A stretch of DNA of 14,786 nt, from positions 1 to 14,786 of the forward strand of contig CALECF010000226.1 in NCBI GenBank assembly GCA_937948705.1, read 5' to 3'. Below the pieces are notes generated by a model. That model saw only the letters and a list, made by a program, of their open reading frames with translations. It was not told the origin of the DNA and searched no databases. The stretch is from an uncultured Anaerosolibacter sp. (GTDB lineage Bacteria; Bacillota_A; Clostridia; Peptostreptococcales; Thermotaleaceae). Below, in pieces: positions 1-7,299 of this stretch (positions within the stretch are counted from its first letter, which is position 1; the number at the start of each line of letters is the position of its first letter). Position numbers and translations under genes: made by a program.

Positions 1-1545
1 GCAGTCAATGACTTCCTTTACTCTGGTCATCGTTCCTTCACACTTTTCACACTTTAAATGAATATCATCTACATAAGGTCTGTGAAGCTCTACACTTTCG
101 TCAACATTCTCCACCGCCTGCTCAATCAATTCTTTTCTTGAGCCTACAGAGGTAATATGACCGCACTCACATCTCCAAATATTCAAAGGTGTACCCCAAT
201 ATCGACTTCTAGACAATGCCCAGTCATTCACGTTCTCTAACCAGTTTCCGAATCGCTTCTCCCCCACATAATCTGGATACCAGTTCACAGAATTATTGTT
301 TTCAATGAGCTTATCCTTCAACTTGGTCATCTCAATATACCAGCTTGGCTTCGCATAATACAGAAGCGGTGTGGAACAACGCCAACAGTGAGGATAATTA
401 TGCTCCACCTTTTCTTTCTTAAATAACTTATCTTCCCCATGGAGCCATTTGATGATGTCTACATCGCAATCCATGACAAATTTCCCTTCCCAAGGGGTCG
501 CTGTATATTTTCCTTCTTCATTTACTGGCTGTAATACTGGCAGGTCGTATTTTCTACCTACTTGATAGTCATCTTCACCAAAAGCTGGCGCAATATGAAC
601 GATTCCAGTACCATCACCCGTTGTTACATAGTCTGCAACCGTTACAAAGAAAGCTTTCTTTTCTGGCTTTACAAATGGCATCAACTGCTCATATTCAATA
701 TACTCTAAGTCCTTACCCTTCATTTCCTCCAGTACTTCAAATTCCTCACCTAGTACTTTCTTGGACAAAGTCTTTTCAACAATATATACCTTATCATTCA
801 TCTTCGCTTTGATATAGGTTTCTTCTGGATGCACCGCCAAGGCCACATTGGAAGCCAATGTCCATGGTGTAGTGGTCCATACTAAGAAATATTCATCGAC
901 ATCCTTTCGTTTAAAGGCTGCAATCACCGTGTTGGACTTGATCTCCTTATAGCCCTGGGATACTTCGTGGGAGGCAAGACCTGTCCCACATCGTGGGCAA
1001 TATGGAAGAATCTTATGTCCTTCGTAAATATAACCTTCCTTAAAGAACTTGTCTAAAATCCACCATACCGACTCAATATAGTTATTGTCCAGCGTGATGT
1101 AAGGATTATCCAAATCGATGGCATAACCCATCCGTCTTGTCATTTCTCTCCATAACTTCTCATAGGTGAATACAGATTCTCTACATTTTTCATTGAACTT
1201 ATCGAGGCCATAAGCTTCGATTTCCTGTTTGCTGGATAATTTCAGCTGCTTTTCCACTTCGATTTCTACTGGCAGCCCATGGGTATCCCAACCCGCTTTT
1301 CTCTTCACTTGATATCCTGACATGGTTTTATAACGACATACAGAGTCTTTCAGGGTTCTTGAGATGACATGGTGAATACCAGGTCTTCCATTGGCCGTAG
1401 GCGGGCCCTCATAAAATACAAAAGAATCCCCATTTCCACGATTCTCAATACTCTTTTCTAGAATGTTATTTTGATCCCAAAGATCAGCAACCATGGCCTC
1501 TCGTTTTGCAACGGGTGACTCTGATAGTGGTCTAAACTTTTTCAT
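1..1545 (-). CDS. ileS: Isoleucyl-tRNA synthetase, type 2 (eukaryote-like), N-terminal half, cut by window edge
   Basis: Cytoplasmic class I synthetase that charges tRNA-Ile. Only the first 515 codons are present, about half of the usual 1,030-1,050 residues; the frame is open to the left edge. Seen directly: a Rossmann start with the run YEGPPTANGRPGIHH at residues 45-59, the type 2 continuation KAGWDTHGLPVEIEVEKQ, a Cys pair in YCPRCG and the HCWRCSTPLLYY segment of type 2 enzymes, with an editing-domain-like insertion between the Cys motifs. The KMSKS loop and anticodon domain lie outside the window. The HIGH signature is altered to GIHH (see findings). Three in-frame ATGs (1554, 1551, 1545) crowd an AGGAG at 1556-1560. 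I chose 1545 for its 10-nt spacing, though 1551 (4 nt) is possible. An isoleucine T-box leader lies directly upstream, so expression should follow tRNA-Ile charging. Confidence 0.97.
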   Translation of the reverse strand, partial: MKKFRPLSESPVAKREAMVADLWDQNNILEKSIENRGNGDSFVFYEGPPTANGRPGIHHVISRTLKDSVCRYKTMSGYQVKRKAGWDTHGLPVEIEVEKQLKLSSKQEIEAYGLDKFNEKCRESVFTYEKLWREMTRRMGYAIDLDNPYITLDNNYIESVWWILDKFFKEGYIYEGHKILPYCPRCGTGLASHEVSQGYKEIKSNTVIAAFKRKDVDEYFLVWTTTPWTLASNVALAVHPEETYIKAKMNDKVYIVEKTLSKKVLGEEFEVLEEMKGKDLEYIEYEQLMPFVKPEKKAFFVTVADYVTTGDGTGIVHIAPAFGEDDYQVGRKYDLPVLQPVNEEGKYTATPWEGKFVMDCDVDIIKWLHGEDKLFKKEKVEHNYPHCWRCSTPLLYYAKPSWYIEMTKLKDKLIENNNSVNWYPDYVGEKRFGNWLENVNDWALSRSRYWGTPLNIWRCECGHITSVGSRKELIEQAVENVDESVELHRPYVDDIHLKCEKCEGTMTRVKEVIDC

Positions 1546-1575
1546 CGCCATCATTCTCCTCTCACAAAGTTTTTC

Positions 1576-1614
1576 AAAAATAATAAAGTCCCTAAGTCAT
1601 CATAACTTAGGGAC
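1576..1614 (-). terminator. T-box intrinsic terminator upstream of ileS
   Basis: On the minus strand a 10-bp perfect stem (GTCCCTAAGT paired with ACTTAGGGAC, 7-nt loop, 1588-1614) is followed by a U-rich run TTTATTATTTTTG. It sits between the T-box sequence and the ileS ribosome binding site. In T-box leaders this hairpin forms when tRNA is charged and is replaced by the antiterminator when tRNA is uncharged. Confidence 0.93.
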
Positions 1615-1838
1615 GAATAAACCGCGGTACCACCCTGATTATAAGGCACATCGCCGCCTTATCTCTCAATGCATTTTAACGCATGCCTACGGGATATCTT
1701 ACTACCATTTCAGATATCCGGCTCCAAGGTGATTTTCATAAAAAGCTTCATTATAATCTCTCACTGAATGATTATTTCTCTGTAAACTTCATCTTTTTAT
1801 TACTGTCCTTTTCTTCGCCATTATTCAACTATATTTTA
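1588..1838 (-). promoter_or_regulatory. Isoleucine T-box riboswitch leader of ileS
   Basis: The conserved T-box core AGGGTGGTACCGCGG is present (within 1621-1640), followed by the terminator. Stem I can be drawn from the sequence. AAGG (1807-1810) pairs with CCTT (1726-1729) and ATAAAAAG (1793-1800) with CTTTTTAT (1738-1745). These flank an internal loop of ACAGTA on the 5' side (containing the AGTA typical of specifier loops) and GAAAATCA on the 3' side. The specifier triplet read in that loop is ATC (1731-1733), an isoleucine codon. A second perfect stem, GGATATCT/AGATATCC, lies at 1692-1719, and a third, ATAAGGC/GCCTTAT, at 1641-1662. Uncharged tRNA-Ile should stabilise the antiterminator and switch ileS on. 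The 5' end is estimated from the promoter. Confidence 0.95.
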
Positions 1839-1845
1839 TTATCAT

Positions 1846-1873
1846 TCTATACTTACAGGGTTTCACCTGTCAA
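1846..1873 (-). promoter_or_regulatory. Sigma-A promoter for the ileS T-box leader
   Basis: Perfect -35 TTGACA (1868-1873), 16-bp spacer, -10 TATAGA (1846-1851), all on the minus strand. The predicted start is near 1838, just upstream of stem I. The spacer contains an inverted repeat, ACAGG-N6-CCTGT, sharing bases with the -35. Confidence 0.8.
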
Positions 1874-2157
1874 GGGATATATTGAAAATTCTATCATTCA
1901 CTAAATAATTATACTATGTTTTCATCTAGAATTCAATGTCTTTTGCCATAATCCACATACCTACGGATAAATAAATTGATGGCACTCTCTTCTATATAAA
2001 AGATATTCTTGGAGTGTGGATTGACCTTCCCCTGCAAGCTTCCTTATCATACTTCCTCGTCCCCTTCTGCTCATTCTTCATTGCACATTGGATAATTATG
2101 TAATATTCCCTTAAATCATTCAATGTTCCTTCTTTTATTTTTGAATAATTAATGAAT
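1874..2157. other. Intergenic spacer between mnmA terminator and ileS promoter; nothing recognised
   Basis: AT-rich spacer with no ORF preceded by a credible ribosome binding site on either strand, no tRNA-like fold, and no repeat copy of anything else in the window. One widely spaced 8-bp inverted pair (1950-1957 and 2015-2022) is not convincing. Confidence 0.6.
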
Positions 2158-3335
<1,178 letters not shown>

Positions 3336-3416
3336 TCACTTTTTTAAAAATTGCGCTTTCCTGCCTTTAAGTTCCCCTGTATTAAAAAAGCTATACAGAG
3401 ATTTAAATGGTTATGT

Positions 3417-4304
3417 CTAAGACTTCTTCCCAAATATCTCTTCTTGAATCCTCTTCCCCGTTGGTGTTGCAGCCAGTCCGCCCAGGGCAGTTTCTCGAAG
3501 GGAACAAGGGATAGATTGCCCTACCTTGTACATGGCCTCCACGACTTCATCAAAAGGAATGATACTCTGTATCCCTGCCAAAGCCATATCCGCCGAGATG
3601 TAAGCATTTGCAGCACCTATGGCATTTCGTTTCACACAAGGTGCCTCCACAAGACCCGCAATGGGGTCACAGACTAAGCCTAAAATATTCTTAATGGTCA
3701 TGGCCGCGCCATGCAAAGCTTGCTCTGGTGTTCCACCCATCAATTCTACTAAAGCAGCTGCTGCCATGGCAGCAGCGGACCCTGTTTCAGCTTGGCATCC
3801 ACCTTCTGCACCAGCCACGGTAGCATTTCTGGTGATAATAAATCCAATGGCAGCTGCAGTGAAAAGTGCCTGGACAATTCGCTCATCTTCTATATTGAAA
3901 TCTTGACCCGCGCTGATTAAAACCCCTGGTAATATCCCACTGGAACCTGCTGTAGGTGCAGCCACAATCTGTCCCATAGAAGCATTCACTTCCAATACTG
4001 CCATGGCACTGGCCACAGCCCTATTCATCTGCTCACCCGCCAAAGTTTTGTTCGTTTCGAAGTAATTACGCAACCTTTTGGCATCGCCTCCCACAAGACC
4101 GCTCACAGATTTTATATCCTCCTGTAAGCCTCTTTCAATGGCGTTTTTCATAATTGCTAGATTGCCCCTCATATATTCCATAACTTCTTCTCTATCTCTT
4201 CCAGAAATATAGGTTTCTCTTTCAACCATGACTTCCCATATTGGCTTTTCTTCTCTCTGGCACCGTTCTAATAAATCCCTGCCATTCACAAAATCTTTGT
4301 TCAT
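3417..4304 (-). CDS. sdaAA: L-serine dehydratase (ammonia-lyase), iron-sulfur-dependent, alpha subunit
   Basis: Catalytic subunit of the two-subunit 4Fe-4S L-serine dehydratase, which converts L-serine to pyruvate and ammonia in the cytoplasm. At 295 residues it is full length for the separate alpha chain. Seen: the glycine-rich APTAGSSGILPG segment near 117-127 and three conserved Cys, Cys170 in AGAEGGCQAETG, Cys212 in GLVCDPIAG and Cys223 in VEAPCVKRNAIGAANA. These are the expected cluster ligands of the family. The start ATG (4302-4304) follows AGAGGTGAT at good spacing. It lies 15 bp after sdaAB, whose product is the partner subunit, so the two form an operon. Confidence 0.97.
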   Translation of the reverse strand: MNKDFVNGRDLLERCQREEKPIWEVMVERETYISGRDREEVMEYMRGNLAIMKNAIERGLQEDIKSVSGLVGGDAKRLRNYFETNKTLAGEQMNRAVASAMAVLEVNASMGQIVAAPTAGSSGILPGVLISAGQDFNIEDERIVQALFTAAAIGFIITRNATVAGAEGGCQAETGSAAAMAAAALVELMGGTPEQALHGAAMTIKNILGLVCDPIAGLVEAPCVKRNAIGAANAYISADMALAGIQSIIPFDEVVEAMYKVGQSIPCSLRETALGGLAATPTGKRIQEEIFGKKS

Positions 4305-4319
4305 AGAATCACCTCTTTC

Positions 4320-4997
4320 CTATAGTCCTTCCACTAAGTATACATGAAGAATTTCATCTGCGAGATTTCGGATACCCTCTAGAACTTCTTTGGGTACATC
4401 GTTATCTATCTCAATAATCATGAATGCGTCCTCGCCCTTTCTTTGTCGAAACACCTTCATAAATGCAATATTAATTTTAAATTCATCCATGATGTGGGTC
4501 ACATTTGCAACGACCCCTGGCTTGTCCATATGTCGAATAATAATGGTAGGATACTCTCCTGTAAATTCTATGGCCAATCCGTTAATTTCTGTAACAAGGA
4601 TGTTTCCGCCGCCGATGGAAGCCCCTACAATTTCCGATTGTTGGCCTTCTCCATTGGTGGTAATGATTTTTACTGTGTTGGGATGGGAGACCTCATCCTC
4701 CGAAAGAATAAAACGATAGGTCAAACCCTCTTTCAATGCTATTTCCATAGATTTGCTTAACCTTTCATCGTCGGGATCCATACCTAATACACCAGCCACT
4801 AAGGCACGATCTGTCCCGTGTCCTCTATAGGTTTGCGCAAAAGAGCCATACAAAATAAACATGACCTCCTGAATTCCTTTACCACCTATTTTTCTAGCAA
4901 CCTTTCCCAACCGTGCTGCGCCAGCCGTATGGGAGCTTGATGGACCCACCATCCGAGGGCCGATAATATCAAAGGCACTATAGTTTTTTATCTGCAT
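4320..4997 (-). CDS. sdaAB: L-serine dehydratase, iron-sulfur-dependent, beta subunit
   Basis: Regulatory/structural partner of SdaAA. The N-terminal half carries the SDH beta signature (SAFDIIGPRMVGPSSSHTAGAARLGK written in pieces: FDIIGPRMVGPSSSHTAGA near 9-27), and the last ~75 residues form an ACT-type domain (IIIRHMDKPGVVANVTHIM). It is 225 residues from the ATG at 4997. That start is 12 nt from AGGAG (5010-5014) and has a second purine run AAGGGA next to it. A TTG at 5009 touches the Shine-Dalgarno and is an unlikely start. The 125-137 bp upstream to the FUSC gene holds no clear terminator but two short dyads (see next entry). Confidence 0.96.
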   Translation of the reverse strand: MQIKNYSAFDIIGPRMVGPSSSHTAGAARLGKVARKIGGKGIQEVMFILYGSFAQTYRGHGTDRALVAGVLGMDPDDERLSKSMEIALKEGLTYRFILSEDEVSHPNTVKIITTNGEGQQSEIVGASIGGGNILVTEINGLAIEFTGEYPTIIIRHMDKPGVVANVTHIMDEFKINIAFMKVFRQRKGEDAFMIIEIDNDVPKEVLEGIRNLADEILHVYLVEGL

Positions 4998-5026
4998 TCC
5001 CTTACCCAACTCCTTTCTATATCCTA

Positions 5027-5062
5027 AACAATATTGTTATGACACCATATGGATACCCATAT
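5027..5062. promoter_or_regulatory. Two adjacent dyads upstream of sdaAB, possible operator or leader structure
   Basis: A 12-bp perfect palindrome AACAATATTGTT (5027-5038) lies 8 bp from an inverted repeat ATATGG-ATAC-CCATAT (5047-5062), both just upstream of the sdaAB ribosome binding site. No confident promoter hexamers were found in the gap. The regulatory role is inference only. Confidence 0.3.
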
Positions 5063-5134
5063 CTATGCTGCCCATTCTCAGTCCACAAATTTATCGTTGA
5101 TCACATCTATAGAATCACCTTATGCACCAAAGCC

Positions 5135-6199
5135 TTATATTTTTTTCATATGACATTCTAAAGATTCAACCAATGCCTCCATTTCTGACAAGCTCTCAAG
5201 GATTCTTGATTGTTTATTATTTTCTATTTTATCTTTTTTAACCCCCTCTTTTTCAAAACTAGTCCTTTTCTCTTCTAGCTGAAAACCATTAGCCAATGTC
5301 CTTAGACGAATGATTATGTTTTCAAAACCCACAAATATCTTACGTTGTTGAACAAGAATCAATTCCCATTCTCCCTTTTGCCAGATCAAGCGAAGGTTTA
5401 TATCATAATTCAAATGACAAATGCTGCGGAGCGCCATAACAATTTCCACCAGCCCTTTCATTTCTCCATCCTTGCTCCCTAAATATCTACTTTTTATCCT
5501 CTTTTCTTCTTCTATATCCTTTAGAAATCCATATACCCAATCAATGTTCTTAAAAGTCCGAGACATGGCCTTTTGATTTTCCTCTAATAGTAAGGGGTCA
5601 TTGATTGTCAATGCATCTAGTGTTTCTTCCATATGGGAGATGAGGGATTTCATCAGAAATGCAATCCGTTTATAGGTCATCTTCCGGTAGGAGATAAAGG
5701 AAAATAATAGATTAAATAGAATTGCAATGATGATACCTGTTCCCAAAGCCATGAGTCTTAGCTGAATTGTCAATAATATACTAGGTTCTCCCGTTCCTGT
5801 CAGTTGAACATATTGCGTCATATAGATAGATGTAAAAATTGCAACGGGAGACACTTCTCTCCAGTTAATTTTTAAGCAAACATAAAGGGTAAAAGCTACT
5901 GACAAAGAGATGGTGATGATATGTATACCAAATATACTAATGATTACCGCCGTTGAAAGGGCACCAAGAATCGTGGCGTACATCTGACTCCATCCATGAC
6001 GAATTCCCGTTAACGTAACAGGTTCAAGGGTCAACATCAATCCAAAAAGTACAGAAATCATATCTTTATTCAAAATATCACTTCTAGAAGCCATGGCATA
6101 AGCTGTTGCTACTGCTAAAAATGACTTCAATATATATGTGGTAGAATCTAGTAAATCCGCTTCCTTTTGAAATCGAAATAAATCTATAAACTTCCTCAT
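5135..6199 (-). CDS. FUSC / aromatic acid exporter (ArAE)-like membrane protein
   Basis: Predicted inner-membrane protein of 354 residues. The first ~175 residues hold about six hydrophobic segments (roughly 22-40, 48-66, 73-92, 95-111, 117-134, 150-172) with the family-like elements LEPVTLTGIRHGWSQ and LGALSTAVIISIFG. The remainder is charged, helical and cytoplasmic-looking, ending in a Lys/Glu-rich tail. This half-size plan (one membrane bundle plus a soluble helical domain) matches the ArAE_1/DUF939 group of Firmicutes. The substrate is unknown. ATGs at 6202 and 6199 follow GGAGG by 3 and 6 nt; I chose 6199. It is upstream of sdaAB-sdaAA-mnmA in the same direction with no visible terminator in the 137-bp gap. 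A role in amino- or organic-acid export would fit but is not shown. Confidence 0.82.
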   Translation of the reverse strand: MRKFIDLFRFQKEADLLDSTTYILKSFLAVATAYAMASRSDILNKDMISVLFGLMLTLEPVTLTGIRHGWSQMYATILGALSTAVIISIFGIHIITISLSVAFTLYVCLKINWREVSPVAIFTSIYMTQYVQLTGTGEPSILLTIQLRLMALGTGIIIAILFNLLFSFISYRKMTYKRIAFLMKSLISHMEETLDALTINDPLLLEENQKAMSRTFKNIDWVYGFLKDIEEEKRIKSRYLGSKDGEMKGLVEIVMALRSICHLNYDINLRLIWQKGEWELILVQQRKIFVGFENIIIRLRTLANGFQLEEKRTSFEKEGVKKDKIENNKQSRILESLSEMEALVESLECHMKKI

Positions 6200-6308
6200 C
6201 ATCTTCCTCCAGATCTACCTTATACCCTTATAGGGCAGTGCCTCATTTTACAACCTTTATATAATAACACAAATATTCAATATAGAATAGCGGTGTAAAA
6301 TTGCTAAA

Positions 6309-6334
6309 ATATTAAAAAATGCATCTGACGATGC
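6309..6334 (-). terminator. Intrinsic terminator at the distal end of the multi-hairpin element
   Basis: On the minus strand GCATC-GTCA-GATGC is followed by ATTTTTTAATATTTT, a short GC stem with a U run. It would end minus-strand transcripts entering from the 6.5-kb side before the FUSC gene. Confidence 0.65.
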
Positions 6335-6425
6335 TTCGCTAGGGGAACCTAGTTCCCCTTCGACGGCTGCTAAGCAGCCTGAGCACCCCTCTGAATACGG
6401 CATGGGAATTCTTCCCCTGCACCCC
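6316..6425. repeat. GC-rich multi-hairpin intergenic element, unidentified
   Basis: About 110 bp of GC-rich sequence stands out in an AT-rich spacer. Four hairpins occur in series: GCATC-TGAC-GATGC (6321-6334), AGGGGAAC-CTA-GTTCCCCT (6341-6359), GGCTGC-TAA-GCAGCC (6365-6379) and GGGAA-TTC-TTCCC (6404-6416). They are separated by short linkers such as TTCGCT and TCGAC, and GCACCCCT occurs at both ends of the last section (6383-6390, 6419-6426). No ORF runs through it with a ribosome binding site. It could be a dispersed REP/BIME- or MITE-like repeat, or a structured small RNA read on the minus strand and ending in the terminator above. Only one copy is in this window, so 'repeat' is inferred from the form. 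Confidence 0.55.
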
Positions 6426-6516
6426 TTATTTTTTATTGTAAAATTTTACAAAATTTTTATAAACCTTATCCTTACTGTAATTGACATCAGTCAAAATTTA
6501 TACTCTCTTATACAAT

Positions 6517-6542
6517 AAAAAACCAGAGGCATTTCCTCTGGT
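6517..6542 (-). terminator. Intrinsic terminator of the 72-codon gene
   Basis: Minus strand: ACCAGAGG-AAATG-CCTCTGGT, an 8-bp perfect stem with 5-nt loop (6522-6542), followed by TTTTTATTG. It lies 27 bp beyond the stop of the small gene. Confidence 0.92.
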
Positions 6543-6568
6543 ATATACACATTTATGAATTCCATGCC

Positions 6569-6787
6569 TTACCTTTGATGTTTATGGGTTTTGGTCATTA
6601 AGCCAGGTACATTGCCTCCATCGATACCTCCTACATATCCAAATAATCTGGCTGGCAAATCGGCTCGATCAAAAATCTTTCTTTCTACGACAATCTCTTC
6701 TCCTGCCTCCATACCTAGGCTGCTTATTTCATTTCCTTTATTTTGTTCTCGCTCCTTCTTATCCATGATATTCACCTCACTATTCAT
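6569..6787 (-). CDS. Small hypothetical protein, 72 residues
   Basis: I do not recognise a family. The start ATG (6785-6787) has a strong AAGGAG 7-8 nt upstream, and an intrinsic terminator follows the stop, so it looks like a real gene. The N-terminal ~30 residues are charged and polar (MDKKEREQNKG), followed by an acidic patch and IVVERKIFDRADLPARLF. The C-terminal third is glycine-rich (GYVGGIDGGNVPGLM), ending in the basic tail KTHKHQR. There is no signal peptide or membrane segment. No sigma-A promoter is obvious in the 66 bp between it and the upstream terminator, so it may depend on read-through from the 30-codon unit upstream. Confidence 0.75.
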   Translation of the reverse strand: MNSEVNIMDKKEREQNKGNEISSLGMEAGEEIVVERKIFDRADLPARLFGYVGGIDGGNVPGLMTKTHKHQR

Positions 6788-6850
6788 TGGATCTCTCCTT
6801 ATTGTTTGTGGTTCCTATCCATGAATACGAGGCAATCTTTGGTGAATTAT

Positions 6851-6889
6851 TTAAAAAAACACAGAATAAGCATCAAGTGCTTATTCTGT
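6851..6889 (-). terminator. Strong terminator overlapping the stop of the 30-codon ORF
   Basis: A 12-bp perfect stem, ACAGAATAAGCA / TGCTTATTCTGT, with a 5-nt loop (6861-6889), then GTTTTTTTAA on the minus strand. The TAA stop codon of the upstream ORF (6881-6883) lies in the 5' arm. A ribosome finishing translation would sit on that arm, so the site could act as an attenuator for the 72-codon gene downstream (inference). Confidence 0.93.
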
Positions 6890-6973
6890 ATCTTTATTAT
6901 CTTGTTGTTTCTGACGCTTCTCTTTATCATTTTCTTCTCTTAAGCCAGCAATCATCAAATCTACAACGCACAT
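6881..6973 (-). CDS. Short ORF of 30 codons, small protein or leader peptide
   Basis: Too short for most gene callers but it carries a full set of expression signals. These are an extended -10 promoter about 60 bp upstream, AAAGGAG (6982-6988) at 8-nt spacing from the ATG (6971-6973), and a strong terminator. The product starts with a short hydrophobic run (MCVVDLMIAGL, residues 1-11) and continues as a highly charged Lys/Glu/Gln/Asp helix (REENDKEKRQKQQDNKDTE). It could be a small amphipathic membrane-associated protein or a leader peptide controlling read-through into the 72-codon gene. I do not recognise a family. Translation is inferred from the signals. Confidence 0.7.
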   Translation of the reverse strand: MCVVDLMIAGLREENDKEKRQKQQDNKDTE

Positions 6974-7026
6974 TACAAACACTCCTTTCCACGTTTTATA
7001 ATATTCAAAATATTTTGTTAATTTAT

Positions 7027-7035
7027 ATTATACCA
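7027..7035 (-). promoter_or_regulatory. Extended -10 promoter for the 30-codon ORF
   Basis: Minus strand TGGTATAAT: a perfect TATAAT (7027-7032) with the TGn extension. The -35 is poor (no TTGACA at 17 bp; a TTGACG lies only 9 bp upstream), as often seen for extended -10 promoters. Transcription should start near 7020, giving a leader of about 47 nt before the ATG. Confidence 0.75.
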
Positions 7036-7251
7036 TAATTTCGTCAAAATAAAAGGCCCCGTCATCAACATTCTTTCTTATCTTGCATTTAAAACGAATA
7101 CAATAAACCTTTGTCTATTTCTTTTCAGCATTAGAAACCGTCTTATTGGCTGCTGCTTTGTACTATATCTTTAAGCCAATATTCCATTTGGCAAAGTTCT
7201 ATATTATTACTGCTCTCGTCTTCTATGTGGGCTTAAACTATATGATTTATA
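7036..7251. other. Spacer between the small-gene promoter and the glnS terminator
   Basis: AT-rich. It holds an open plus-strand frame (from about 7113 into the glnS 3' end) encoding hydrophobic residues but without a ribosome binding site (see findings). No RNA gene was recognised. Confidence 0.5.
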
Positions 7252-7299
7252 AAACACAAAAGGAGCACCTCTTTGAAATGAAGTGCTCCCTTTGTGTTT
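7252..7299 (-). terminator. glnS intrinsic terminator, overlapping the stop codon
   Basis: Arms AAACACAAA-A-GGAGCAC (7252-7268) and GTGCTCC-C-TTTGTGTTT (7283-7299) pair over 16 bp with one A/C mismatch and a 14-nt loop. On the minus strand the 3' side reads TTTTGTGTTTTATAAATC. The TAA stop of glnS (7299-7301) touches the first bases of the hairpin. Confidence 0.88.

Noticed and set aside
621..812. Plus-strand open frame over ileS
   Set aside because: Antisense shadow of the clearly coding IleRS frame; no ribosome binding site.
1493..1904. Two plus-strand frames across the ileS start and T-box
   Set aside because: They cover the T-box leader and its hairpins and lack Shine-Dalgarno sequences.
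1950..2022. AATCCACA ... TGTGGATT inverted pair as possible mobile-element ends
   Set aside because: Only 8 bp per arm, no target duplication and no transposase content between.
3376..3397. CTGTAT ... ATACAG hairpin between sdaAA and mnmA as a terminator
   Set aside because: Only 6 bp, AT-rich, with no U run after it on the minus strand.
6316..6425. tRNA gene or CRISPR repeat in the GC-rich hairpin element
   Set aside because: No acceptor/T-loop pattern or CCA end fits, and the hairpins differ in sequence with no regular repeat-spacer spacing.
6437..6450. TGTAAAATTTTACA palindrome as an operator
   Set aside because: Low-complexity A/T palindrome in an AT-rich spacer, not placed at a convincing promoter.
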